A stretch of DNA of 64,000 nt from Sphingomonas sp. OK281 (GTDB taxonomy: Bacteria; Pseudomonadota; Alphaproteobacteria; Sphingomonadales; Sphingomonadaceae). Each line of letters begins with the position of its first letter. The stretch's first letter is position 1. Below the pieces are notes generated by a model. It was not told the origin of the DNA. It worked only from the letters and a program-made list of their open reading frames with translations, and made no database searches. Positions 19,302-27,891 of the stretch are shown piece by piece. The position numbers were made by a program, and so were the translations under genes. The stretch lies in the NCBI RefSeq assembly GCF_900115295.1, contig NZ_FOVZ01000001.1:372001-436000 (forward strand). Reading direction: 5' to 3'.

Positions 19302-20477
19302 TCAAGGCCGGCCGGCGCGGGACCGAGACCGTGCGCTCGTCTTCCGTGCGCGGCGCCGTATCCACCAGAGATAGATCCCCGCGATACCGATGGCGAGGAA
19401 ACCGAACCCGAGCAGGAAGACGACGATCTTGCCGATGGTTCCGAACGCCTCGCCCGAATGCAGTGGACGCAGCCAGTAGAAGATGCGGCTGGAGACGTCG
19501 CCGCGTTCGTCGTTGATACCGGTGATCGTCCCGGCGCAGGCATTCACCGTCACCGTCGCGGACCCGACATAGCGGACGCGGTCGTCAGGCCGGCTCAGGC
19601 GGACCTGCCATGAACAATCGCCCGGATCTTCGGGGGGAAACAGATAGGTCCCGGTGGCGCCGGGCACGTGGCCGGCAAGACGCGCTATCGCGGCTGGACT
19701 TAGCCGCTCGTGCGGAATGGACGGCTCGGCCTTCGCCACCGCTGCGGTGCGCAGCGTCTGTTCGTTGCGCGGGCGCAGGTCGCTGGGGAGGAAACCGACG
19801 ATCCACGACGGACGGATCATGTACGTCCCGGAAATTCCCCAGAGCAGGCACATCGCGGCCAGCACGGCGCCCAGCACACGGTGCAGGTCGAAGGTCAGTC
19901 GCGGCACCGTGGCGTTCTTCTTGATCGCCAGCGCCTTGCCCCATTTGCCGGGCTTCGGCCACCACAGCACCAGCCCGGAAACGGTCGACAGCACGAGGAC
20001 CAGCCCGCTGACGGCGATCAGCAGATCCCCGGCCAGCGGGACGGCGAGCCGCTTGTGCAGCGTCCAGATGAACTTCAGCACTGCGCCGACCGGGCGCCGA
20101 TGGTCGCGATCGACGCGGCCCGAGCTCGGGTCGACGAAGAGCTCGCGGGTGGCGTGGCCTTGGCCGGCGATTAGGACGCGGTAGGCATGATCGGCGTTGG
20201 ATGCCGGCAGTCCGACCAGCGCCAGATCACCGCCGCCATTGGCCGCGCGGGCGATCGCGACCGCACGATCGACGCCCACGCCGACGCCCCCGCCGACCCC
20301 AACGCCGACTGGTGCGCCGACCGCCGCGTAGGGCGCGTCGAAGACGTCCGAAATCTCGTGCTGGAACACCAGAATGCACCCGGTCACGGCTTCGAACACG
20401 AACAGAAATCCGAAGCTCAGGCCGATCCATTTGTGGATCTTGAGCCATAGCAGACGGCCTCTCGCCGGACCCGCCAC
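19302..20477 (-). CDS. PepSY-associated transmembrane protein, linked to iron uptake
   Basis: The 391-residue inner-membrane protein has the PepSY_TM layout: LWLKIHKWIGLSFGFLFVFEAVTGCILVF near the N-terminus, a periplasmic PepSY part, FIWTLHKRL followed by two membrane segments (LLIAVSGLVLVLSTVSGLVLWW and VLGAVLAAMCLLWGISGTYM), and a last helix near residue 365. Conserved His residues in the helices (KIHKW, LHKR, DLHR) are typical and may bind heme or receive electrons. Such proteins are usually encoded beside siderophore receptors and are thought to reduce ferric siderophores. Here the gene starts 4 bp after the receptor stop, at a GTG, so the two form one operon. A Gly/Val-rich run (about residues 50-70) interrupts the periplasmic domain. 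Confidence 0.88.
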   Translation of the reverse strand: MAGPARGRLLWLKIHKWIGLSFGFLFVFEAVTGCILVFQHEISDVFDAPYAAVGAPVGVGVGGGVGVGVDRAVAIARAANGGGDLALVGLPASNADHAYRVLIAGQGHATRELFVDPSSGRVDRDHRRPVGAVLKFIWTLHKRLAVPLAGDLLIAVSGLVLVLSTVSGLVLWWPKPGKWGKALAIKKNATVPRLTFDLHRVLGAVLAAMCLLWGISGTYMIRPSWIVGFLPSDLRPRNEQTLRTAAVAKAEPSIPHERLSPAAIARLAGHVPGATGTYLFPPEDPGDCSWQVRLSRPDDRVRYVGSATVTVNACAGTITGINDERGDVSSRIFYWLRPLHSGEAFGTIGKIVVFLLGFGFLAIGIAGIYLWWIRRRARKTSARSRSRAGRP

Positions 20478-20481
20478 GCGG

Positions 20482-22650
20482 CTAAAACTCGATCTTGCCG
20501 GTCAGCATCACCGTCCGCGGCTCGCCGACGCCGATCCGGTAGACGCCGTTCGCATAGGGATAATAGTTTTTATCGAGCAGGTTGCGGGCGTTCAGCTGGA
20601 CGCGGTAGATCATCCCGCTGGCCAGCCGCGCCCGATAGCGGAGCACCGCATCGACCGTGGCGTAGCCGGGCAGGAATGCCGAGTTGGCGGTATCGACGGC
20701 GATCCGGCTGGAGGCGGTGACGCCCGAGCCCGCCGCAAGTCCCTTGAGCGCACCCGACCTGATCTCGTACGTGCCGAAGATCGATCCTTTGTTGGTGGGG
20801 ACGTTGACGAAGCGATTGCCGCTAAGCGTCGGATCGTCGCGCACCTTCGCATCGAGATAGGTGTAGCTGGCGGTCAGATTGAACGCCGGCGTGACTTGCC
20901 CCGAGACGGTCAGCTCGCCGCCCTGTGACCGCACGCTGCCTACCGTCGACGTGACGTCGTCGGACGTGGTCAGCACGTTGGTCTTGTCGATCCGGAACAG
21001 CGCGGCGGTGGTCAGCAGCTTGCCACCGAAGAATTCCGCCTTTGCGCCCGCTTCCCAGCCCGTGCCCTTTTCGGGGGCGAACGGTCCCGAGGCGGGCACG
21101 AGTCCGGCGGCGGGCACCGATGCGTTCGGATGATAGGATGTGCTGTAGCTGCCATAGACGCTGACGCGATCGGTCAGGCGGTAGAGCAGGGATGCGCTGG
21201 GCAGGAACACGCCCTTGCTGGAGTCGTCGCTTACTTCGCCCTGCGCCGCGCCGAACTGCATGATGTGCGCCCAGCGCAACCCGGCCGCCGCGGTCAGCCG
21301 ACCGAGCGTCACGCTGTCCTGCGCGAAGACGCCCCATTCCCGGCTGCGGTTGACGAAGAACGGCCCGTCGCTCGCCTGCGCAACCGCATCGCTCTCGGAA
21401 AGCTGTCCGTAGACGGGATTGTAAATGTTGAAGCCGCCGAGGATCTCGGACATGTCCTGCCCCGCCTGCCGCTCTTTCTGGTAGCGATAGTCCGCGCCGA
21501 ACAGCAGTTCGTGCTTGAGCGCCCCAGTGGCGAACGTCGCGACGCCGGTCTCTTGGAGATAGGTGTTTTCCTGCCGGCCATGACGATTGGCGAGGACGAA
21601 CCGCGTCAGGTCGCCCTGCGCGTTCAGCCGCGACGCATTCACTTGAACGTCGGACGTCAGGTAGTTCATGTACGCCGCGCGGGTCCGCAGCGTGAGCCAG
21701 TCGGTGGCTTCGTAATCGAGATTGCCGCGGACGAAATGGCTGACGCTGTGATAGCGCGAGAAATCCTCCGAAAAGCTGCGCTTCGCAGGCACCGCGACGG
21801 GCTTGCCGTTCTGCAGGATCGTGCCGCGATCCATTGGCGCGGTGCTGTCGTTATACTCATAGGCGAGCACCAGCTGCGCCTTGTCGCCGCGCCAGCCGAG
21901 CGACGGCGCGATCAGCAGGTTGCGCGTGTCGTGGCCGACGTTGCGCCAATAATCCTGCTTCTCACCGGCGACGACGAGACGGTAGGCGGTTTCGCCACCG
22001 GCAAGCTGGCCGATCGGTCCCGACAGATCGCCGACCGCGCGGTACTGGCCATAGCTGCCGATATTGCCCTCGAAAGCGCGATAGGGGGTATAGAGCGGCT
22101 GCTTGCGGACGATGTTGATGACGCCGCCGGGCTCGGTGCGGCCATATAGCATCGCCGATGGTCCGGAGAGCAGTTCGACCCGGTCGGTGTTGGCCTGGAA
22201 GCCTCGCGCCATCGCGCCGCGCACGCCGTCGATCAGGATGCCCGGATTGGTCGAGGCAACCGAGGAATACACACGAAAGCCGCGGATGTTGAAGCTGTCC
22301 TGCGTGCCCCCGAAGCTGTTGTCCTGGCTCACGCCCGGCAGCGTCTTGATCGCCTGTTCGAGATTAACGACGCCGCGGTCTTGCAGGACCTGCTGGCTGG
22401 CCATGTTGATCGAGCGGGGCGTGTTGAGGACATCGGCCGCAACGCCGGACGCGACATAGGAATCCGTGGGCCGATACCCATCCGCGGACCGGCTGGCCTG
22501 GACGATGATCTCGGCACTGGTGGTATCGCCCGTCGGAACGGTGGCCTGCTCGATCGCCTGCGCGAGGGTCGGGAGCGGCGATAGCAGCGCGAGGGTCAGT
22601 CCCCCCAATGCCGCGTTGCGCGAAAACCGGCGTGTCTCGTGAAGCCTCAT
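20482..22650 (-). CDS. TonB-dependent siderophore receptor
   Basis: The 722-residue receptor has a signal peptide (LGGLTLALLSPLPTLAQA), a plug typical of siderophore receptors (VLQDRGVVNLEQAIKTLPGV; FNIRGFRVYSS; VELLSGPSAMLYG; EPGGVINIVRKQP) and a barrel ending in GKIEF. It should bring ferric siderophores into the periplasm. The ATG at 22650 is chosen because AAGGGG lies eight bases upstream; a TTG at 22680 would add ten residues. A Fur-box-like palindrome is 40 bp upstream of the start, and the PepSY gene follows directly. Function and iron regulation are well supported; the particular siderophore is unknown. Confidence 0.93.
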   Translation of the reverse strand: MRLHETRRFSRNAALGGLTLALLSPLPTLAQAIEQATVPTGDTTSAEIIVQASRSADGYRPTDSYVASGVAADVLNTPRSINMASQQVLQDRGVVNLEQAIKTLPGVSQDNSFGGTQDSFNIRGFRVYSSVASTNPGILIDGVRGAMARGFQANTDRVELLSGPSAMLYGRTEPGGVINIVRKQPLYTPYRAFEGNIGSYGQYRAVGDLSGPIGQLAGGETAYRLVVAGEKQDYWRNVGHDTRNLLIAPSLGWRGDKAQLVLAYEYNDSTAPMDRGTILQNGKPVAVPAKRSFSEDFSRYHSVSHFVRGNLDYEATDWLTLRTRAAYMNYLTSDVQVNASRLNAQGDLTRFVLANRHGRQENTYLQETGVATFATGALKHELLFGADYRYQKERQAGQDMSEILGGFNIYNPVYGQLSESDAVAQASDGPFFVNRSREWGVFAQDSVTLGRLTAAAGLRWAHIMQFGAAQGEVSDDSSKGVFLPSASLLYRLTDRVSVYGSYSTSYHPNASVPAAGLVPASGPFAPEKGTGWEAGAKAEFFGGKLLTTAALFRIDKTNVLTTSDDVTSTVGSVRSQGGELTVSGQVTPAFNLTASYTYLDAKVRDDPTLSGNRFVNVPTNKGSIFGTYEIRSGALKGLAAGSGVTASSRIAVDTANSAFLPGYATVDAVLRYRARLASGMIYRVQLNARNLLDKNYYPYANGVYRIGVGEPRTVMLTGKIEF

Positions 22651-22689
22651 ATTTGCATACCCCTTATGATGAGGCGACAATTAAGCTAA

Positions 22690-22704
22690 TGCGAATGAGT
22701 TGCA
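22690..22704 (-). promoter_or_regulatory. Fur-box-like palindrome upstream of siderophore receptor
   Basis: TGCGAATGAGTTGCA is an imperfect 7-1-7 inverted repeat resembling alphaproteobacterial Fur/Irr sites of the TGCAAAT-N-ATTCGCA type. It lies 40-54 bp upstream of the receptor ATG, where it would overlap the promoter. It also marks host DNA on the left side of the integrated element. Confidence 0.6.
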
Positions 22705-23147
22705 TATATTGTTTCGGGTGGGTAACGGTGACAGGCGTAGAAGTGCGCCTCGTGCGACAGCCGCGCCGGAGTCGATCGGCGCCTTCTGCGCGCCGCAGTT
22801 CCGCCAATGGCGTACGAAGCGATCCCGGGGCACACGCGGCACTGGCAGGAGAAGCTGAAGGGCAAGAGGGCCGAGCCAGCGCGGACGGTGTATACCGTTG
22901 GTACGGCCTCGCTTAGCGAGCGTAACGGCCTTTAACGTTGGCAAAAAGCGCTTGCATGACGAATTGGCACTAACGTAATGTGCTTGTACGTGCCGCACTG
23001 GGGCGCGCCCACGAGGAAAAACCCAGAGCTTTGAGCCGGTGGAGTAAGGGTGAGAATCCCCCAGGACCCGGACACTGCCAGCCGCCCCGAGCCGCCGCTG
23101 GTGCTGGTGACCACAGCGCAACAGCAACGCTTTTGCGGGAATATCCC
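22705..23147 (+). other. Structured leader region of the left element module
   Basis: About 440 bp carry no recognisable gene. Palindromes include CTCGCTTAGCGAG near 22908, GGGCGCGCCC near 23005, and a pair CCAGC/GCTGG near 23080-23103. A possible promoter is TTGCAT (22952-22957) with TAATGT (22976-22981) at 18-bp spacing. A plus-strand frame ending at 22935 (PGHTRHWQEKLKGKRAEPAR) reads like the tail of a lost gene. Confidence 0.4.
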
Positions 23148-23426
23148 ATGCTCCAATCAACGCACCAGATGCGTCTGCTCGACACCAAGCAGACGGCGGC
23201 CTTACTCGGCATCGCTCCGAACACCTTGAAGCTATGGCGCCACAAGTCGCGTGGCCCAACATTCGTGAAGCTCGGCGACGCGAAACAAGCTGGCGTCGCC
23301 TACGATGAGGCGGACGTGCTCGCTTGGCGCGAGGCCCGCAAGTTCGACGGCACCAGCGCCTACAGTTCGGCCGCCCTAGCGAACGTCAAAGCAGACATCA
23401 GGCGCTCGGCGGACGTAAGTCGCTGA
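23148..23426 (+). CDS. AlpA/excisionase-like helix-turn-helix protein
   Basis: The 92-residue protein contains RLLDTKQTAALLGIAPNTLKLWRHKSRGPTF, the winged-helix DNA-binding layout of AlpA and MerR-type excisionases, followed by KLGDAKQAGVAYDEADVLAWREAR. It probably regulates or excises the element. The ATG at 23148 is selected because the domain begins just after it; the frame extends upstream without coding character. It precedes a primase-helicase gene, the usual order in P4-like satellites and integrative plasmids (family knowledge). Confidence 0.8.
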   Translation: MLQSTHQMRLLDTKQTAALLGIAPNTLKLWRHKSRGPTFVKLGDAKQAGVAYDEADVLAWREARKFDGTSAYSSAALANVKADIRRSADVSR

Positions 23427-23484
23427 ATTGGCGGTGCTTCCTATTGAAGCCTCATCAAAAATAAGACGACCGCAAGTCCTAGCC

Positions 23485-23517
23485 AAAAAAAAGGCAGGAC
23501 GCGGTGAACGTCCTGCC
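23485..23517 (-). terminator. Intrinsic terminator on the minus strand, before the primase-helicase gene
   Basis: GGCAGGACG (23493-23501), a 7-nt loop and CGTCCTGCC (23509-23517) form a perfect 9-bp stem. On the minus strand it is followed directly by eight T residues (complement of 23485-23492). No annotated minus-strand gene lies to the right, so it may end an antisense transcript over the primase start. Confidence 0.65.
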
Positions 23518-23534
23518 CAGGGATTATTTCTAGC

Positions 23535-25568
23535 ATGAATACCATAACACAAGACGGGCCGGCCGGCTCGGCCGAAATAGGGGCTGTCGCTACGCCTGCC
23601 GACCGCTGGCAGCGCATACCCGCCGAAATGCGGGCACTACCCCAGTGGGTGCTTGCCGGTGCCGACAAGGTGCCGCGCAAGCCAAACGGTGGCTATGCCG
23701 ACAGTACCGACTCCACCACATGGTCGAGTTTCGATACCGTCTGTCAGGCCGCTGCCGAAAGGGGCTGGGACATTGGCTTTGTACCAACCGCAAGCGATCC
23801 GTACACATGTATCGACCTCGATGTAAAAACCGCATCAAGCCATCCAGACAAGCCGGACAAGTGGACTACGTCAGGACAGCTTCAGCGCCACCAAAGCATT
23901 ATTAAGGAGATGGCAAGCTACACCGAGCTGTCGCGTTCCGGCCTGGGTTGGCACATCTGGGTTCGCGGCAACATTGGCGCGGGCAGGAACCGCGATGGTG
24001 TGGAGGTATACAGTCAGGAACACTTTCTCATCTGCACCGGCAATGTCCACCTCGACCAACCAATCGAAGATCGACAAACGCTCTTAGATAACATGGTGAG
24101 CCTAATGGCGCCTCCAGCGCCGGCCGTCGTACTGGATGGACCGAACCGTGCCGACGAGGCTCTTGCGTCCCGTATGGCTGCGGACCAGGGCTTGGCTGGC
24201 CGGCTTTGGCGCGGCGAGTGGGCGGCAAACTTTTCGTCGCAGTCCGACGCTGACCTGGCGTTGATTAAGTCGCTCTTGCCACAGAGCGCTTCACCGCGCG
24301 AATGTTGGGCAACGTTTCGGCTGTCCGAGTTGGGCAAACGCAGCAAGGCTGGGCGGCCCGATTACATGAGGCGTACATTGGCATGTGCTACTCATCAATT
24401 AGCAACCTCTGCAGAAGAAATCCGTCACGGACGTGAAGTAGCAGAACTATTCCTTAGGCAGTTTGAAGCGTTCCGTGCACCAAGTCGGCTTCGTTTGCTT
24501 GTTGATAGCGATCTCGACCGCCTTCCCCGACTAAGATGGCTGGTTAAAGGGGTGATCCCCGACGCGGGGATTGGCGCTATTTATGGCGCATCGGGGTCGT
24601 ACAAATCGTTCCTAACGCTAGACCTGCTCGCCCACATTTCCAATGGCCGCGAATGGTTTGGTCATCGGGTGAAGGGTGCTCCCGCTGTGTACGTGCCCTT
24701 CGAGGGGCAGGGTGGCATACCCAATCGGATCAGAGCTTGGCGTACTGCTCAGACGATAATGCGCCACTCCGATCGTCTACCGACATCAGAGCCCGACGCA
24801 GACGTTCGATCGCGGATCGCTGTCGTGATGGAGCCGTTGAACCTTCGCGAAGAGGCTGACCGCCGCACACTCGTCGCAGGACTCAAGGAGCAGGGCTGGG
24901 CGGGCGGTATCCTTTGCATCGACACACTTGCACACGCATCCGCTGGCATTGAGGAGAATAGCAGCGCCATGGGCGAAATGATCGGCATTTTCCGCAATCT
25001 TCAGCAAGAGCTCGGCGGCGTGATCTTGCTGGTGCACCACAGCGGCAAAGACGAGTCGAGGGGGATGCGCGGTTGGTCGGGTTTGCACGCCGCAATGGAT
25101 TTCGTAGTCGAGTGTCAAAAGAAGGGCGATGCCGATGCCAGAGAAGCGACTTTCAGTCTTGCGAAAGTAAAGGACGGCACGACCGGCACAGCGTTCGGCT
25201 TCAGAATGGATTTGATCCCGCTCGGCTTCGATGAGGACGGCGATGCAATTACATCGCTCGTGGTCCGTCCCGGTCAGGCGGGTGAGGGGCTGGAGCATCC
25301 TTTCGTCGTAGATGCGATGGTGGAGGCCACAGAGGACGATGCGTTCGTTGAGTCTTGGGTCCGCGAACTCATGATTGAAGGCTTTCAACCGACCGGACGC
25401 TGGCTGGAAGCTGCACGGGTTCACGTCAAAGATAAGCGTAAGCTGACCCAAAAGCGACTGCGGGACGCGATCTGCCGACTGAAGGCTATTGGACGGCTTG
25501 AAGACGCAGCGGACACCTTGGTCACGAACGGGAAGTGGCTGCGCGCTGTCGATGTTCCGCCAAGGTAA
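23535..25568 (+). CDS. Primase-polymerase / RepA-like helicase fusion
   Basis: The 677-residue protein joins two replication domains. The N-terminal part (to about residue 220) has archaeo-eukaryotic primase motifs: CIDLDVKT (catalytic acid pair), SRSGLGWHIWVRG and EVYSQEHFLICTGN. The C-terminal part is a RecA-fold ATPase with Walker A GAIYGASGSYKSFLTLDL (about residue 350), Walker B ILCIDTLAHA and a VILLVHHSGKDES strand, like RepA-type hexameric helicases. Such fusions start replication of plasmids, satellites and integrative elements. Iteron-like repeats lie immediately downstream and are the probable origin. The ATG at 23535 has only a weak purine-rich site; an antisense terminator just upstream suggests control by RNA. 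Confidence 0.88.
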   Translation: MNTITQDGPAGSAEIGAVATPADRWQRIPAEMRALPQWVLAGADKVPRKPNGGYADSTDSTTWSSFDTVCQAAAERGWDIGFVPTASDPYTCIDLDVKTASSHPDKPDKWTTSGQLQRHQSIIKEMASYTELSRSGLGWHIWVRGNIGAGRNRDGVEVYSQEHFLICTGNVHLDQPIEDRQTLLDNMVSLMAPPAPAVVLDGPNRADEALASRMAADQGLAGRLWRGEWAANFSSQSDADLALIKSLLPQSASPRECWATFRLSELGKRSKAGRPDYMRRTLACATHQLATSAEEIRHGREVAELFLRQFEAFRAPSRLRLLVDSDLDRLPRLRWLVKGVIPDAGIGAIYGASGSYKSFLTLDLLAHISNGREWFGHRVKGAPAVYVPFEGQGGIPNRIRAWRTAQTIMRHSDRLPTSEPDADVRSRIAVVMEPLNLREEADRRTLVAGLKEQGWAGGILCIDTLAHASAGIEENSSAMGEMIGIFRNLQQELGGVILLVHHSGKDESRGMRGWSGLHAAMDFVVECQKKGDADAREATFSLAKVKDGTTGTAFGFRMDLIPLGFDEDGDAITSLVVRPGQAGEGLEHPFVVDAMVEATEDDAFVESWVRELMIEGFQPTGRWLEAARVHVKDKRKLTQKRLRDAICRLKAIGRLEDAADTLVTNGKWLRAVDVPPR

Positions 25569-25576
25569 TACGGGGG

Positions 25577-25704
25577 GGTGCGTTGACCGCGTTGCGGTGC
25601 GTTGAGCCTCGTTTCAACGCACCGAACCCCGCAGGGAGCAGCAGCACCCCCAAGGTGCGTTGCTGCGTTAACCCTATAAGGCAACGCACCCTAAACAACG
25701 CACC
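25577..25704. repeat. Six iteron-like repeats, probable replication origin
   Basis: The 9-mer GGTGCGTTG occurs at 25577-25585, 25596-25604 and 25654-25662 on the plus strand and, inverted, at 25615-25623, 25682-25690 and 25696-25704. The copies at 25596 and 25623 extend to a 10-bp inverted pair. A short AT-richer segment (TTAACCCTATAAGG, 25668-25681) lies between inverted copies four and five. Position directly after the primase-helicase gene fits an iteron origin bound by an element-encoded initiator. Confidence 0.75.
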
Positions 25705-26041
25705 TTCCAAATCGCCGCCAAAGCCGCCGCCAGGGTAGTGTGCCCGGCGCGGCCCGCTTTTGCCGCTTAGCCCACCGACAACGCCCGCCGTACACCGAAA
25801 GCGGCCCTTAGGGCACTCGTGTGCCGACAGCGCGGCAAGCGCACGGACAGCCGCCGAAATCGGCCCCTCTCTACCGGGGGTGCCGTCGCAAAGTCAGACC
25901 CGCTGATAAGTAGTATGCCGGAGCAGGAAGCGCGAAGTGACGTAAGTACCTGTTTTTAAAAGAAAGCACGAGCGTGATGTGCTGTTAAGTTGCTAAACAA
26001 CAGGCTGTAGTAAGTAATCAAGCTTGGGAGCCGCAAGCATC
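25705..26041. other. Non-coding stretch after the iterons
   Basis: No gene is recognised in this 337-bp segment. It contains short inverted motifs (GCCGCC runs) and becomes AT-richer at the right (TTTTTAAAAG near 25952), where the promoter of the following gene set probably lies. It may be part of the replication origin. Confidence 0.4.
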
Positions 26042-26764
26042 ATGTCCGTCCCAGTCAATTCCCGCGTAACTCCAGCCCTCGACCCCGAAGTATATCTGGC
26101 CGTCGAAGGGGTAAACGATAGCACCCGTGGCTACATCGATGATGTCGTCAGCTTTTGTAACGACGCCTATGCGACCCTGGGCAAGCTGCACGCTGCCAAA
26201 GAGTTGGTGGATTCTAACCCTGCGTGGACCGATGCGCAGAAGGTCCTGATGATGACCGGAGAAACGACCAAGCAGAAGGCGCGCCTCGCCAATAAGCTGG
26301 ACCGTGTCTCCCGCGACCTCGACAGCCGGATTGCTCTTACGGCAAGCGACTTGTTGAAGCCGGTTCAGCAGGCGGCAGCGGGTCCACTTGCGGCGGAGGT
26401 ACGCAATCACTTCAAATCCTTGAAGGGCGGGGAGCGTTCGCAGCTTATCCGTGAGGCAATGGAGGCCGACGACGAGGCAACGTTGCAAGCCGTACTGGGT
26501 GCGCAGCCGTTCCTCTCGGGCATGACGACGGTGGATCGTGATCACTTCATCGGAATTTACCACCGCAAACACCAACCCCATTTGGTCGAGCGATTGGAGG
26601 TTATGGTCCGGGTCAAAGACCTGATGGACCGGAGCGGCGCCAACGGGGCCGCCTTTCACAAAGCCTTCAACGTTGTGCTCGGCGCCAGTCCGAATGACGC
26701 CAGCGCCATCGAGAAAGCGAACCGCGCTGCGGTCGACGCCCTCAAGATCGAACCCACGGTCTGA
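26042..26764 (+). CDS. Hypothetical helical protein of the element
   Basis: The 240-residue protein has no recognised domain. It is largely helical and charged (ETTKQKARLANKLDRVSRDLDSRIAL), with no signal peptide or membrane segment. ATG 26042 follows GGGAG at 26026-26030; an upstream TTG at 26024 is less likely. It opens a set of closely packed plus-strand genes including a DUF5681 protein. Its function may be structural or DNA-related, but nothing decides this. Confidence 0.65.
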   Translation: MSVPVNSRVTPALDPEVYLAVEGVNDSTRGYIDDVVSFCNDAYATLGKLHAAKELVDSNPAWTDAQKVLMMTGETTKQKARLANKLDRVSRDLDSRIALTASDLLKPVQQAAAGPLAAEVRNHFKSLKGGERSQLIREAMEADDEATLQAVLGAQPFLSGMTTVDRDHFIGIYHRKHQPHLVERLEVMVRVKDLMDRSGANGAAFHKAFNVVLGASPNDASAIEKANRAAVDALKIEPTV

Positions 26765-26794
26765 TCGCCCGCTGTTCTGATCAGGAGCAATCGC

Positions 26795-27262
26795 ATGACC
26801 ATTCAGCCACCCTGGCTCCAGGGCAATCCGCAGGTTGTCACCGAACAGCCTGCGACGCCTCCGGGCCGTTGGGTCAAAGGCCAGTCCGGTAATCCAAAGG
26901 GCCGACCTGTCGGAATCGTTGATCGCCGGTCGAAGCTTGCGGAGCGGATGCTCGCGGACGCCGATGGCATCGTCGCCGTGATGTCGGCCAAGGCGCTCGA
27001 TGGAGATGCATCGGCCGCCCACCTGATTCTCGGAAGAGTGCTTCCCGCCCTGCGCAGTCAGTCGGAGAAGGTTTGCTTCGATTTCGACCCCGGCGCCAGC
27101 ACCGCCCATCAGATCGAAGCGGTTCTCGCGTCCGTGGCGAGTGGGGCTCTCGCACCCGACGTTGCTCGCGAATTGATTTCGTCGCTCGGGATTTTGGCAG
27201 ACGCCAGAGCCGTCGAGCAGTTGGAACAGAGGCTTATTGTTTTGGAGGCACGCACGTTATGA
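26795..27262 (+). CDS. DUF5681-domain phage protein
   Basis: The 155-residue protein has the DUF5681 signature WVKGQSGNPKGRPVGI at residues 27-42. In sphingomonad and rhizobial prophages this domain commonly lies just before or among terminase and packaging genes, and it may bind DNA (family knowledge). The rest is helical, with an Ala-rich middle and a C-terminal coiled segment (AVEQLEQRLIVLEAR). The stop overlaps the next start in ATGA. The expected large terminase gene is not present downstream. Confidence 0.75.
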   Translation: MTIQPPWLQGNPQVVTEQPATPPGRWVKGQSGNPKGRPVGIVDRRSKLAERMLADADGIVAVMSAKALDGDASAAHLILGRVLPALRSQSEKVCFDFDPGASTAHQIEAVLASVASGALAPDVARELISSLGILADARAVEQLEQRLIVLEARTL

Positions 27263-27666
27263 CGATCGTTAAGACAGCCAACAATCGCGTGGTCATCGAC
27301 GACCTACAGCCAGACGATACCCATGTGCGTGTCGTCTGGTTTGGAGAGTCCGAGGACGGCCTGCACCGCAAGCAGTTCCATGGCCCCATGGTGCCCGTCG
27401 AGGACCACCAATCGGCAATCGACTGGGCCGTCAGCATGGCCACCCAGATGGAGCACTCGCTTTATGTTGTGCCCCTCACCGGGCTCGATGTCCTGCGGTC
27501 GGCACGCGCTGCCGAGGTTGTGGCCACATTGGGCGACCAGGAGCGCGGCGAACTCCGCCGAGTATGTGCTGCCGCGATGGCTGAGGTCATGCGGGACAGC
27601 GACGATCCCAACCTGCGCAACGACGCATACGATGTCCTAGTAGATATGAAAGTGGTGCTGCCATGA
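27259..27666 (+). CDS. Hypothetical phage-type protein, translationally coupled
   Basis: The 135-residue product starts at an ATG overlapping the previous stop by ATGA and itself overlaps the next gene in the same way. It has a mixed alpha/beta pattern (RVVWFGESEDGLHRKQF; LYVVPLTGLDVLRSARAA) and no known domain. The coupling argues that it is a real gene acting with its neighbours. Confidence 0.65.
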   Translation: MTIVKTANNRVVIDDLQPDDTHVRVVWFGESEDGLHRKQFHGPMVPVEDHQSAIDWAVSMATQMEHSLYVVPLTGLDVLRSARAAEVVATLGDQERGELRRVCAAAMAEVMRDSDDPNLRNDAYDVLVDMKVVLP

Positions 27667-27887
27667 CCGACCAAACACATCCTAACCACGTACCGACCTA
27701 CACGCCGACGGCGGAGCAATTCGACCAAATACTCGCCCAATCGACGGCTCAGATCCTGGGCCAGAAGGAGGCCGAGCGCCGGGCTAAGGAGTGGCCGAGC
27801 AACATCGAGCAGTTGCTGATCGCTGCCGCCGGTCGGATCAACGACCTTGAGGCACGTATGACGGTGCTGGAAGCCGGGCGGGTCTAA
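27663..27887 (+). CDS. Small phage-type coiled-coil protein
   Basis: The 74-residue product begins at an ATG overlapping the previous stop (ATGA). Its C-terminal half (SNIEQLLIAAAGRINDLEAR) predicts a short coiled coil. No family was recognised. Confidence 0.6.
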   Translation: MTDQTHPNHVPTYTPTAEQFDQILAQSTAQILGQKEAERRAKEWPSNIEQLLIAAAGRINDLEARMTVLEAGRV

Positions 27888-27891
27888 GGCC

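Noticed and set aside
22985..23110. Cobalamin riboswitch-like segment (GGGTGAGAATCC)
   Set aside because: The core B12 box and the expected stems are not met, and the downstream gene is an AlpA-like regulator.
22705..23147. Left copy of the tRNA-Lys 3' end as an attachment repeat
   Set aside because: No segment matching 41813-41860 was found by eye, so no attL is claimed.
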